From Sulfurimonas sp. (GTDB lineage Bacteria > Campylobacterota > Campylobacteria > Campylobacterales > Sulfurimonadaceae), in assembly GCA_021648405.1 (NCBI GenBank), contig JAKISX010000010.1, forward strand, positions 1 to 37,789: a stretch of 37,789 bases of DNA, in the 5' to 3' direction. Of the stretch, positions 1 through 8,156 are shown piece after piece. The translations under genes were made by a program, and so were the position numbers. A model generated the notes under the pieces. It was not told the origin of the DNA. It was given only the letters and a program-made list of their open reading frames with translations, and made no database searches. Positions within the stretch are counted from its first letter, which is position 1, and the number at the start of each line of letters is the position of its first letter.

Positions 1-52
1 AAAAAGCAAGAAGGTTCCTTCGGCGCGATTTTTTAATGACCGCGCAAAACCG

Positions 53-1054
53 ATGCGGAAGATAAAAATTACCGAATTTGCGGCAATTGTTGCCTCATTG
101 AATGTAACAGGGGGGAATACAACAGGGGGGAACGCAGCCGGGGGGAATGCAACAGCGGCTGCCCCCGCTGCTCAAACAACCGGTGGTCTGACAACAAATC
201 GCGCTTTATTTGCCGAGGCATTAAGCAAGGTCGACGCTGTGGATTTTAGCGCCCGTGCGGACATTGTTAAGGCGGTCACTGCCCACTATTTGGCAAATCC
301 CGAATTCATGTGGGTGTCAGATTCTAAACCGGTTCGCAGTGCCAGCGAAGTGCTGGCTGTACTGAATTCTGCTGATGATTATGGCCTTGAGGCCGCTGAT
401 TACAAAGTGGAATTGCCAGTTTTCAATTCCGGTGAATCCGCTCTCGATGAGCCATTTGTTGCATTGATCAATTTTGAATTTGCCCTGACCCTCCGTGCAG
501 TGCGTTATGCGCTTGATGCAAATGGTGGACGTGTAAACCCCAATAAATTGAGCGGCTACCATGATTTTCCGGGCAAAAAACTAAGTGCTGCAAATGTGGT
601 GGCGGCTCTTTATTCTGCCGCCAGCGGTTATCGCTCAATTGAAGCTGAGAGCGGAGAGGGAACAGCCTCCCTGCAATTGGCCAGCATCAGAACAGATCAG
701 GTATCAACCCCGCCTCTAGCATCGGAAAACAGCTTTGGTAATGATGCGGCGGCCTATCTTTTGTCGTTGCAACCGGATCACCCGTCGGTTGAGATATTCA
801 GGCAGGAACTCGCAACCTTGCGCCAAAGCATCGACAATGCCATTGTTATTGCGCCTGATACGCTGGTTAAGCCCGGAAAATCCCATGTGGAAATGCCCAA
901 CATCGTCAAGGCAATCCAAAGCCGGGGATCGCAGGAATTATTGGCGGAGTTTGCCGAAACCCTGGCAAACTATCAGGGATCGGAAGAATATACGCCGGAT
1001 CTGGTTGCGCTGGTAAAAGGCTTTCAAAAAGAAAATAAACTTAAGAGAAGCTAA
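53..1054 (+). pseudogene. Truncated L,D-transpeptidase (YcbB-type) scaffold, foreign
   Basis: This resembles the N-terminal scaffold region of YcbB/LdtD-type L,D-transpeptidases, periplasmic enzymes that make 3-3 cross-links in peptidoglycan. Visible family traits are a W followed by a 'LNSADDYGLEAADY' segment near residue 110, a 'RYALDANGGRVNP' segment near residue 150, and the beginning of a peptidoglycan-binding motif (LVALVKGFQ) at the very end. The PG-binding domain then stops, and the whole YkuD catalytic domain (His and Cys motif) is missing, so the product cannot be an active enzyme. The frame is open upstream to the window edge, so the 5' end is uncertain. Residues 19-45 are Gly/Asn/Ala-rich. 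GC content and codon use are clearly higher than in every other gene here and suggest an alphaproteobacterial source. I read it as a foreign fragment fused upstream of rplM near base 1030-1046. Confidence 0.6.
108..152 (+). repeat. Three 15-bp repeats each with a G6 run
   Basis: Three successive ~15-bp units each contain a six-G run followed by AA (around 110, 125 and 140) and encode T/A-G-G-N repeats at the N-terminus of the truncated transpeptidase. Runs like this are prone to slippage. Confidence 0.6.
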
Positions 1055-1082
1055 AATTAAGTAAGCTATAAGCTTTCTAGGT

Positions 1083-1088
1083 TATACT
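1083..1088 (+). promoter_or_regulatory. Candidate -10 box of rplM-rpsI
   Basis: TATACT lies 32 bases before the rplM start, within the first low-GC sequence after the foreign block. No clear -35 is seen, which is common in Campylobacterota sigma-70 promoters. The ribosome binding site AAAGG lies 8-12 bases before the ATG. Confidence 0.4.
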
Positions 1089-1120
1089 TCCACCACTTAA
1101 ATAATAACGAAAGGTTCTCA

Positions 1121-1543
1121 ATGAAATTTACAAAAATTGCAACTGAAGAACAAATAGACCAGAAATGGGTTCTAATAGACGCTGAAGGCAAAACTTTTGG
1201 TCGTATGATGACTGAAGTAGCTACTATCCTTCGTGGTAAAAGAAAAGTTTGCTGGACTCCAAACATTGAATGTGGTGACTTCGTAGTTATCATCAACGCT
1301 TCTAAGGCTAAATTTAACGGTCTTGGTAAAATTAACAATAAAGAGTATTTTTCACATTCAGGTTACTTCGGTTCAACTAAGAGTATTAAAATGACTGAGC
1401 TTTTAGAAAAAAATCCTGAGAAACTATTTAAATTAGCTGCTCGTGGTATGCTTCCTAAAACTAAGCTTGGTGCTAAAATGCTTAAAAAATTAAAAATTTA
1501 TGCAGGTGCTGAGCATCCTCACACTGCACAACTTGCTAAGTAA
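1121..1543 (+). CDS. rplM: 50S ribosomal protein L13
   Basis: Large-subunit ribosomal protein L13, an early-assembly protein that binds 23S rRNA. At 140 residues it has the usual length. It shows the family signatures: WVLIDAEGKTFGRMMTEVA near the N-terminus, a 'GDFVVIINASK' strand in the middle, and 'AARGMLPKTKLGAKMLKKLKIYAG' followed by EHPHTAQ near the C-terminus. The ATG is preceded by AAAGG. It forms an operon with rpsI 10 bases downstream, the classic L13-S9 pair. Its base composition is typical of the rest of the window and contrasts sharply with the block that ends just upstream. Confidence 0.98.
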   Translation: MKFTKIATEEQIDQKWVLIDAEGKTFGRMMTEVATILRGKRKVCWTPNIECGDFVVIINASKAKFNGLGKINNKEYFSHSGYFGSTKSIKMTELLEKNPEKLFKLAARGMLPKTKLGAKMLKKLKIYAGAEHPHTAQLAK

Positions 1544-1553
1544 GGATTGATTT

Positions 1554-1946
1554 ATGGCAAATAAAATATATGCAACAGGTAAGCGTAAAGCATCTATAGC
1601 AAAAGTATGGTTAACTCCAGGTACTGGTAATATGACTATTAATGGTCTTTCATTAGACGCATGGTTAGGTGGACTTGAAGCTAAGAAACTTCGTGTTAAA
1701 CAACCATTAGTTCTTTCTAAACAAGATGGTTCAGTTGATATTGTAGCTACTACTTTAGGTGGTGGTTTTGGTGGTCAAGCAGATGCGCTTCGTCATGGTA
1801 TCTCTAAAGCTCTTGTAGAGTTTGATCCAGCGATTAAAGCAATTCTTAAACCTGAAGGTATGATGACTCGTGATTCAAGAGTTGTTGAGCGTAAGAAACC
1901 AGGTAAGCGTAAAGCTCGTCGTTCTCGTCAGTTCTCTAAGCGTTAA
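1554..1946 (+). CDS. rpsI: 30S ribosomal protein S9
   Basis: Small-subunit ribosomal protein S9, whose basic C-terminal tail reaches the decoding region of the 30S subunit. The 130-residue protein begins with the typical '[18 protein letters not shown]' segment, contains '[19 protein letters not shown]', and ends in '[20 protein letters not shown]' plus SKR, the diagnostic S9 tail. It is co-transcribed with rplM and is followed after 13 bases by a strong intrinsic terminator, so the operon probably ends here. Confidence 0.98.
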   Translation: MANKIYATGKRKASIAKVWLTPGTGNMTINGLSLDAWLGGLEAKKLRVKQPLVLSKQDGSVDIVATTLGGGFGGQADALRHGISKALVEFDPAIKAILKPEGMMTRDSRVVERKKPGKRKARRSRQFSKR

Positions 1947-1959
1947 TATACAATTTTAT

Positions 1960-1999
1960 ATTTATCAATGCTTTTGCATTGATAAATCTTTCTTTTTTT
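1960..1999 (+). terminator. Rho-independent terminator of rplM-rpsI
   Basis: A perfect 12-bp stem, ATTTATCAATGC (1960-1971) with GCATTGATAAAT (1976-1987), encloses a TTTT loop. It is followed by a T-rich tract (CTTTCTTTTTTT). It lies just after the rpsI stop codon. Confidence 0.9.
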
Positions 2000-2070
2000 A
2001 AATAATTATCTATTAAGCATATTTATATATAATAGCAACTATCTATTGAGTCTTCTAGGTAATTAGCAAT

Positions 2071-2188
2071 TAGACTCTGAATCGAGTCCAGAGTGACGGT
2101 ATGTTAGTTACTCCGAATATACTCCAGAGCGACGGTATGTTCGTCACTCCAGGCTTGTATCACAAGGGTATGATAACCTGGAGTCTAG
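2071..2188. repeat. Palindromic element block 1 (long-loop right unit)
   Basis: The left unit at 2071-2098 reads TAGACTCTG...CAGAGTGACG. A degenerate middle unit lies at about 2105-2136. The right unit at 2142-2188 has 8-bp arms ACTCCAGG (2146-2153) and CCTGGAGT (2177-2184) around a 23-base loop. The outer flanks (AATTAGCAATTAGAC on the left, GTCTAGCTCTTAATTAATC on the right) are shared with the blocks at 9191 and 9448. The block fills the 291-base gap between the rpsI terminator and the next gene, together with a possible TATAAT near 2027. Confidence 0.8.
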
Positions 2189-2237
2189 CTCTTAATTAAT
2201 CAGAAAAATTTATTATAAAAACAGACAAGGTAACTAT

Positions 2238-3617
2238 ATGAAAAAATCATTAATAATAACAGCTATTGCTATTTTAAGCATAATAATCGCACTTCCTTTT
2301 TTTGGAAATAGCATAATAGAATTAAGTATAAAAGATAGAATAAAAGTTTTAAATTCTTATGGTTTAGAGATAAAAAATATCAAAACAGATTCAACTTATT
2401 TTAAATCAAAAAAATATTATAGTATCTATGTCAAAGATGCTAATAAATTTATAGCATATTTAAATCAATTTTCAAACTCTCAAATACCACCATATGTAGA
2501 TACTATGATAGATGGAACAAAACTTGAAGTAAAAGTGCAATATAGCAATATACCACTAACAGATAGTGTATCCATAGATGTTTATCCGTTGAAATTATCT
2601 GAAAATATAACAAATATGATAAAAGATAATGATATTGAATTTTCTGAGTATTTTTCCGATTTTTTATCTAATAAAGGTTTTGTATATCACTTGAAATATA
2701 ATCTTTTATCTAAAAAATTTAATGGGCATATAAAAGATATTGATGAAAATTACACTTTAGCATCTGGGCATAAAGTAGATTTTAAACTTAGCGGTACAAC
2801 TTTTAATGGAGAGGGAATTTTAATAGCTCCCCAAAAATTTAATTCAAAAGTTGATGAAGTATCTTTTAAAATTGAAAAAGGCTCTGAAAAACTTGATATT
2901 TTGTTTTCTAATATGAGTAGTTCTTTAGTGTTTAAATCTAAAACAGACTATACTGCAAATTATAAAATTAATAGCATAGCTATAAATGCAGTAGACAAAG
3001 ACTCTAATAAATCTAAAATTATTTTTGATAATTTAGATTTAGATTTTTCAATCAACACTAAAGATGATAAATTAGAATCTTTTACAAAACTAACTTGGGA
3101 TAAATTACTTGTGAATACTCCAAAAGTTATAACTGATTTGGATAGTTTTAAATATGAAGTTTCTCTAACAAAAATAGATAAAGATAGTTTTGAATCAATA
3201 ATGGATCTTATAAATCAAGTAAAAGTAAATCAAACTCAACAGACGCAAAAACAGATAAATGATAATATAATATTATTGTTATCAAAAGGATTAGAGTTAA
3301 AAATTGCAGATTTATCTGTAGATAAAGTTACTATAAATAAGACTGAAGATTTAGAAAATTTTAGTCTAAAAGCAGATTTTATTTTACCACCAAATACTGT
3401 TTTGGTAAATAAACAAATAAACCCAATAAACATTATTAATGAGATGAAGATAGATATACTGATTAAAATATCAAAAAAGATGTTTACCTATCTTGATAAA
3501 ACTCAACCATTCTTAGGTATAGCTAAAGATTTTGCAAAAGAGCAAAATCAAGATTTTGTATTTGATATAAAAATATATGATGGAAATATAACTGTAAATG
3601 ACAGGGCTATACAATAA
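2238..3617 (+). CDS. Anchored periplasmic protein of unknown function
   Basis: I do not recognise the family with confidence. The 459-residue protein starts with a short basic segment and one hydrophobic helix (about residues 5-28, SLIITAIAILSIIIALPFFG) that should act as an uncleaved signal anchor. The rest is hydrophilic, rich in Lys, Asn and Asp, with alternating beta-like stretches and no obvious catalytic motif or cysteine pattern. The overall plan (N-terminal anchor plus a long periplasmic beta-rich region) recalls the YdgA/DUF945 or AsmA-like proteins, but that is only an architectural comparison. An AAGG lies upstream of the ATG. The gene follows a palindromic element block and precedes another that separates it from the ABC substrate-binding protein. 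Confidence 0.7.
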   Translation: MKKSLIITAIAILSIIIALPFFGNSIIELSIKDRIKVLNSYGLEIKNIKTDSTYFKSKKYYSIYVKDANKFIAYLNQFSNSQIPPYVDTMIDGTKLEVKVQYSNIPLTDSVSIDVYPLKLSENITNMIKDNDIEFSEYFSDFLSNKGFVYHLKYNLLSKKFNGHIKDIDENYTLASGHKVDFKLSGTTFNGEGILIAPQKFNSKVDEVSFKIEKGSEKLDILFSNMSSSLVFKSKTDYTANYKINSIAINAVDKDSNKSKIIFDNLDLDFSINTKDDKLESFTKLTWDKLLVNTPKVITDLDSFKYEVSLTKIDKDSFESIMDLINQVKVNQTQQTQKQINDNIILLLSKGLELKIADLSVDKVTINKTEDLENFSLKADFILPPNTVLVNKQINPINIINEMKIDILIKISKKMFTYLDKTQPFLGIAKDFAKEQNQDFVFDIKIYDGNITVNDRAIQ

Positions 3618-3632
3618 ATTTATTGTATTATT

Positions 3633-3703
3633 TAGATTTTCAATCGAGTTGAGGATGACTAAAATTCAAGCGTATCGTCATTTTGTGCTTAATACGGAAT
3701 CTA
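3633..3703. repeat. Palindromic element pair before ABC protein
   Basis: A degenerate left unit TAGATTTTCAATCGAG... ending in GATGAC (3633-3658) faces a right unit CGTCATT...CGGAATCTA (3676-3703), with 17 bases between. The pair lies in the gap after the anchored protein, and all of it is open in the frame of the downstream ABC gene. Confidence 0.75.
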
Positions 3704-3714
3704 ATCTAATAGTT

Positions 3715-5211
3715 TTGCGTTTACTTATTGTAATATTTTTATCATTTGAGCTATTTGGATCAACTCTTCATTTAGCTACAAGCACAAACCCCTCAAGATT
3801 AAATCCCATACTAGCAACTGACTCTAGCTCATCAGAGATTGCTGGATTCTTATTTAATGGACTTGTAAAATATGATAAAGACAACTCTACGATTATAGGT
3901 GATTTAGCTACCTCTTTTTATTATGAAAATGATAGGACTTTAATTTTTGAATTAAATCCAAATGCTACTTGGCACGATGGGACTCCTTTTACTTCAAAGG
4001 ATGTAGTTTTCACATATAAAACATTAATATCTTCAAAAATATCATCCCCATATAGTGCAAGTTTTCGTTTTGTAAAAGATGTGCTTGCAATTGACAAGCA
4101 TAAAGTTAAAGTAACTTATAAAAAAGCGTATTTTAAGGCTTTAGAGACTTGGATGATGGGAATTTTACCAGAACATATACTTAAAGATGAACAAAATCTT
4201 ATGAGTTCAGATTTTAATACAAATCCAATAGGTACAGGTCCGTATAAATTAGAACTTCTTGAACACTCTAAAAATATAATTTTAGCAGCTAACGACAACT
4301 ACTTTAAGGGACGCCCTAAGATTGATAAAATATCTTTTCATGTTATTGCAGATCCAATGACTAGATTTTTAATGTTAAAATCAGGAGCATTGGATGTTGG
4401 TAGTATTGAGCCAATGCAATACGAAAGACAATTAACAAAAGATTTTTTTGATTTTTTTGATATCTATGAAAAGATAAGTTCATCTTACACATATTTAGGA
4501 TTAAATCTTAGATTAGATAAGTTTAAAAATCCAGAAGTAAGACAAGCCCTTTCTTTAGCTATTGATAGGCAGGAGATAGTTGATATACTCTTTTTTAATC
4601 ATGCAAAAGTTTGTACAGGTCCATTTCTTCCAAGCTCAAGTGCTTTTAATGAAGATGTAAAAGCGCCAATTCAAAATGTTAAAAAAGCTAAAGAGCTACT
4701 AAAAAAAGCTGGATACGATAAAAACAACCCTTTTGAGTTTGAGATTGTTACTTCAAACTCAAGCTCTATTCGCCCTTATGCAGCTGAAATATTACAACAC
4801 CAGCTTAAAAAGATTGGAGTTGTTGTAAAGTTAAGAGTCATGGAGTGGCAAGCGTTTTTAAATATGGTTGTTTTTCCACATAAATTTGATGCTGTGCTTT
4901 TAGGATGGGGACTTTCTCCCACTCCAGACCCATATATGTTTTGGCATAGTGATAATGACAAAAAGGGTGGCTTTAATTTGGTTGGATATAAAAATTTAAA
5001 GATGGATAAGATGATAGAAGAGTCTCAAAGCATAATAGATAGAGAAAAATTGTCTAAGATGTTTAAAGAGATGTTTAAAATTATAACAGATGAAAATCCG
5101 TATTTATTCCTATATATCCCAAACTCTATAACTGTAGTAAACAAAAAAATAAAAAATATACAAAATTCTCCAAGTGGAATTTGGCATAATTATATACAAT
5201 GGGAGAAATAG
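3715..5211 (+). CDS. Peptide-type ABC transporter substrate-binding protein
   Basis: Periplasmic solute-binding protein of the SBP_bac_5 (DppA/OppA/NikA) family, which captures peptides or similar ligands for an ABC importer. Family features are 'TSTNPSRLNPILATDSSSSE' after the signal, 'FELNPNATWHDGTPFTSKDV', 'NPIGTGPYKLE', and 'RQALSLAIDRQEIVD'. No permease or ATPase genes are adjacent, so the ligand cannot be inferred. The frame is open back to ATG 3598 and ATG 3655, but the sequence before 3704 is a palindromic-element pair. A hydrophobic signal-peptide-like stretch (RLLIVIFLSFELFG) begins only after it. I therefore prefer TTG 3715, giving 498 residues, although no good ribosome binding site is visible. 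The gene abuts the HAD phosphatase gene with no gap. Confidence 0.85.
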   Translation: MRLLIVIFLSFELFGSTLHLATSTNPSRLNPILATDSSSSEIAGFLFNGLVKYDKDNSTIIGDLATSFYYENDRTLIFELNPNATWHDGTPFTSKDVVFTYKTLISSKISSPYSASFRFVKDVLAIDKHKVKVTYKKAYFKALETWMMGILPEHILKDEQNLMSSDFNTNPIGTGPYKLELLEHSKNIILAANDNYFKGRPKIDKISFHVIADPMTRFLMLKSGALDVGSIEPMQYERQLTKDFFDFFDIYEKISSSYTYLGLNLRLDKFKNPEVRQALSLAIDRQEIVDILFFNHAKVCTGPFLPSSSAFNEDVKAPIQNVKKAKELLKKAGYDKNNPFEFEIVTSNSSSIRPYAAEILQHQLKKIGVVVKLRVMEWQAFLNMVVFPHKFDAVLLGWGLSPTPDPYMFWHSDNDKKGGFNLVGYKNLKMDKMIEESQSIIDREKLSKMFKEMFKIITDENPYLFLYIPNSITVVNKKIKNIQNSPSGIWHNYIQWEK

Positions 5212-5859
5212 TTGATAATACTTTTTGACCTAGACGGAACATTAATAGATTCTACTGATGCTATAGTTGGAACTTTTCATCACTCTTTTGAGGTGCATGA
5301 TTTTGTTAAGCCAGATGATGAAGATATAAAAAATCTTATTGGATATCCACTTCATATAATGTATAAAGAGCTTGGTGTATCAGAAAATGAAATTTGGGAT
5401 TATGTTGCTACATATAAAGAAGAGTATCGTAAAATATCAACTATAAAAACAAAACTCTTATCATGCGCAACTCAAGCTATACAAGAAGCTAGTAAATTTG
5501 CAAAACTAGGAATTGTTACTACAAAAACAGGAAAATATTCAAAAATATTAATGGAACATTTTGAATTAATGGAGTACTTTGATGTATTAATTGGTTTTGA
5601 AGATGTAAAAAATCCCAAACCACATCAAGAGCCAATACTCAAAGCATTACAAAGTTTTAAGAAGAATGATGAAGAGATTTGGATGATTGGTGATACTAAA
5701 CTTGATATTATTTGTGCAAATAATGCTGGTGTAAAATCAGCTGCAGTTTTAAGTGGATATGGTAAAAAAGAGGAGCTAGAGGTGTTTACAAATATTATAT
5801 TCAACGATGTTTTAGAAGTAATTCATTATTTAAGTGAGTATAAAAATTACAAAATTTGA
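5212..5859 (+). CDS. HAD-family phosphatase, phosphoglycolate phosphatase-like
   Basis: Haloacid dehalogenase-superfamily hydrolase of the Gph/PGP type, probably removing phosphate from 2-phosphoglycolate or another small phosphoester in the cytoplasm. All four HAD motifs are visible: DLDGTLID (nucleophile Asp6 and Asp8), the Thr of 'GIVTTKTGK', the Lys of 'NPKPHQEP', and 'IGDTKLDI' with metal-binding Asp. A helical cap domain sits between motifs I and II. The start is TTG, directly after the TAG of the ABC gene, with GGGAGA as ribosome binding site, so the two genes are translationally linked. Length (215 residues) is normal. Substrate specificity is inferred from family resemblance only. 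Confidence 0.88.
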   Translation: MIILFDLDGTLIDSTDAIVGTFHHSFEVHDFVKPDDEDIKNLIGYPLHIMYKELGVSENEIWDYVATYKEEYRKISTIKTKLLSCATQAIQEASKFAKLGIVTTKTGKYSKILMEHFELMEYFDVLIGFEDVKNPKPHQEPILKALQSFKKNDEEIWMIGDTKLDIICANNAGVKSAAVLSGYGKKEELEVFTNIIFNDVLEVIHYLSEYKNYKI

Positions 5860-5932
5860 ACAATGTAAATAAAATAGTTCATGAAAGCTAAATTTAAGAG
5901 CAAGTTGTCTAGAATGCATAAACTAAATTAAA

Positions 5933-5950
5933 AATTACTCTTGAGTAATT
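5933..5950. promoter_or_regulatory. Perfect inverted repeat before porC
   Basis: AATTACTC-TT-GAGTAATT has 8-bp arms and ends one base before the AGGAG ribosome binding site of porC. A possible -10 (TAGAAT, 5910-5915) lies upstream, so the repeat would fall in the 5' leader. It could be an operator or a small RNA hairpin controlling the POR operon. The function is inferred from position only. Confidence 0.4.
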
Positions 5951-5961
5951 AAGGAGATTTT

Positions 5962-6519
5962 ATGCTAGAAATTAGATGGCATAGCCGTGCTGGTCAAGGT
6001 GCTGTAACTGGTGCTAAGGGTTTAGCTGATGTTATTTCTACAACAGGTAAACATGTTCAGGCTTTTGCATTTTATGGGTCCGCTAAGCGTGGAGCTTCAA
6101 TGACAGCTTATAATCGAGTTGACGATGAAGTAATAATGAATCATGAAAAATATATGAAACCAGATTATGTATTTGTAATAGATCCTGCGTTAGCAATAAC
6201 TACAGATGTTACAATTAATCATAAAGATACAACAAAGTATATCGTCACCACTCACTTAAGTACGCAAGATCTTATTAAAGCTCAACCAAAATTTGTGGGC
6301 AAGGAAGTATATACTGTTGATTGTATTCAGATTGCGTTAGATACCATTGGTCGTCCAATTCCAAATACACCAATGCTTGGTGCATTTATGAAAATCTCTG
6401 GTATGTATGATATAGAATTTTTTAAAGAAAATATGAATAGGGTTCTTGCAAAATTACCACAAAAAATTATCGACGCGAATATGGTAGCAATCCAACGCGC
6501 TTACGATGAAGTAAAATAG
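5962..6519 (+). CDS. porC: Pyruvate:ferredoxin oxidoreductase gamma subunit
   Basis: Gamma subunit of the four-subunit POR, which interconverts pyruvate plus CoA with acetyl-CoA plus CO2 using a low-potential ferredoxin or flavodoxin. In autotrophic Campylobacterota it also runs in the carboxylating direction for the reductive TCA cycle. The 185-residue sequence starts with the family motif 'EIRWHSRAGQGAVTGAKGLA' and contains 'QAFAFYGSAKRGASMTAYNR' and 'NTPMLGAF'. The AGGAG ribosome binding site supports the start. It is the first gene of a gamma-delta-alpha-beta operon with 2-9 base gaps. Confidence 0.95.
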   Translation: MLEIRWHSRAGQGAVTGAKGLADVISTTGKHVQAFAFYGSAKRGASMTAYNRVDDEVIMNHEKYMKPDYVFVIDPALAITTDVTINHKDTTKYIVTTHLSTQDLIKAQPKFVGKEVYTVDCIQIALDTIGRPIPNTPMLGAFMKISGMYDIEFFKENMNRVLAKLPQKIIDANMVAIQRAYDEVK

Positions 6520-6528
6520 GAGCTTAAG

Positions 6529-6921
6529 ATGGAATATAAAGGATGGGATGAATTTGAAATCGGAGCAATGCTTCGCTCATTTGATGGAGCTATTGACGAT
6601 ATAGCTGGTACAGCTCAAGCTGACCGTAAATATTCAGAAAACAACTCTTATAAAGCAAGTGTTGCAGACTGGAGAGTTCTTAAGCCAGTTTTCAATAAAG
6701 ATTACTGTATTGATTGTCAATTTTGCTGGATATTTTGTCCAGATGTTTCTATTATTGCAAGAGATAAAAAAATGATAGGTATAGATATGGATCACTGTAA
6801 AGGTTGCGGAATTTGTGTTGAGGTTTGTCCAACAAATCCAAAATCACTTTTAATGTTCCTAGATCATGCAGATTCAGAAGCAGAATTAGCCGCATGGCCT
6901 GAAAAAGATGAGGAGGAATAG
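6529..6921 (+). CDS. porD: Pyruvate:ferredoxin oxidoreductase delta subunit
   Basis: Ferredoxin-like electron-transfer subunit of POR. It carries two [4Fe-4S] motifs in its C-terminal half, CIDCQFCWIFCP near residues 63-74 and CKGCGICVEVCP near residues 90-101, which pass electrons between the TPP site of the alpha/beta core and external ferredoxin. The N-terminal ~60 residues (EYKGWDEFEIGAML) are an extension typical of the epsilonproteobacterial delta subunit. It sits 9 bases after porC and 2 bases before porA. Confidence 0.95.
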   Translation: MEYKGWDEFEIGAMLRSFDGAIDDIAGTAQADRKYSENNSYKASVADWRVLKPVFNKDYCIDCQFCWIFCPDVSIIARDKKMIGIDMDHCKGCGICVEVCPTNPKSLLMFLDHADSEAELAAWPEKDEEE

Positions 6922-6923
6922 AG

Positions 6924-8147
6924 ATGGCATTTGATAAAATGGAATTAAGAGATATTGAAGTATGGGATGGTAATCACGCAGCAGCACAAGCACTAAGACA
7001 GTGCCAAGTTGATGTTATTTGTGCTTATCCAATTACTCCATCAACACCAATTGTTGAAGGTTATGCACAATTCAAAGCAGACAATTATATAGAGGGCGAG
7101 TATGTTCTTGTTGAGTCAGAGCATGCAGCTATGAGTGGATGTATTGGTGCATCTGCTGCTGGTGGTCGTGTTGCAACAGCTACATCATCACAAGGTCTTG
7201 CGCTTATGGTTGAGACACTTTATCAAGCAGCGGGTATGCGTTTACCAATTATTTTAAATATAGTAAATCGTGCATTAGCTGCACCACTAAATGTTAATGG
7301 GGATCATTCAGATATGTATCTATGTCGTGATAGCGGCTGGATTCAGTTTGATGCATTCTCTCCACAAGAAGCATACGATTTAAATATGATTGCTTTTAGA
7401 GTTTCTGAAGATCATGATGTTAGAATCCCTTCGATTATAAATCAAGATGGTTTTTTAACTTCTCATACAGCCCAAGGTGTTCATACAATAACTGATGATG
7501 TAGTGTATAACTTTGTTGGTACTTTTAAACCAATGAATGATATGTTAGATTTTGAGCATCCTGTTACTCATGGTGTGCAAACTGAAGAAGATTGGCATTT
7601 TGAGCATAAAGCTCGTCAACATAACGATATGATGACTGTTGTTCCAGATAAAATAGAAAATGCTTTTTCTGATTTTGAAAAATTAACTGGTCGCAAATAT
7701 AATAAAGTTGAATGTTACGATATGGATGGTGCTGATATTGCTATCGTTTGTATGGGTACTTCAGTTGAAACTGTTCGTGAAGTAGTATCAGAGATGAGAA
7801 AAGATGGTCTTAAAGTTGGTGTTGTTGGGCTAAGAGTTGTTCGTCCATTCCCATTTGCTGAAATTGGCGATACTCTTAAAGATATAAAAGCTGTAGCTGC
7901 ACTTGATCGTTCAGCTCCAGGTGGTGCTGCTGGTATGTTATTTAACGAAATTTCTGGATCATTATTTAATACAGATTCAAAAATGCTACTAAGTGGTTTT
8001 ATCTATGGTCTTGGTGGTCGTGACTTAACAAAAGCAAATATAAGAGATCTTTACAAAGAGCTTCAAGCAAATGTTGATGCTGGTAAAGTATTAACTAAAC
8101 AGCAACAGTTTATCGGTGTTCGTGGACCGAAACTAGCTTATTTATAG
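6924..8147 (+). CDS. porA: Pyruvate:ferredoxin oxidoreductase alpha subunit
   Basis: Alpha subunit of POR, which binds the pyrimidine part of TPP and forms the substrate and CoA pocket with the beta subunit. The 407-residue sequence has the diagnostic 'CAYPITPSTPIVEGYAQF' near residue 32, 'VESEHAAMSGCIGASAAGGR' near 63, 'TSSQGLALMVETLYQAAGMR', and the C-terminal transketolase-like segment 'DIAIVCMGTSVETVREVV' with 'LRVVRPFP'. The ribosome binding site GAGGA overlaps the end of porD, so the two are translationally coupled. Confidence 0.97.
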   Translation: MAFDKMELRDIEVWDGNHAAAQALRQCQVDVICAYPITPSTPIVEGYAQFKADNYIEGEYVLVESEHAAMSGCIGASAAGGRVATATSSQGLALMVETLYQAAGMRLPIILNIVNRALAAPLNVNGDHSDMYLCRDSGWIQFDAFSPQEAYDLNMIAFRVSEDHDVRIPSIINQDGFLTSHTAQGVHTITDDVVYNFVGTFKPMNDMLDFEHPVTHGVQTEEDWHFEHKARQHNDMMTVVPDKIENAFSDFEKLTGRKYNKVECYDMDGADIAIVCMGTSVETVREVVSEMRKDGLKVGVVGLRVVRPFPFAEIGDTLKDIKAVAALDRSAPGGAAGMLFNEISGSLFNTDSKMLLSGFIYGLGGRDLTKANIRDLYKELQANVDAGKVLTKQQQFIGVRGPKLAYL

Positions 8148-8156
8148 GAAATTAGT

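Noticed and set aside
735..1016. Overlapping open frame in the high-GC block
   Set aside because: Shadow of the transpeptidase frame with an Arg/Trp-rich composition typical of a wrong frame in GC-rich DNA.
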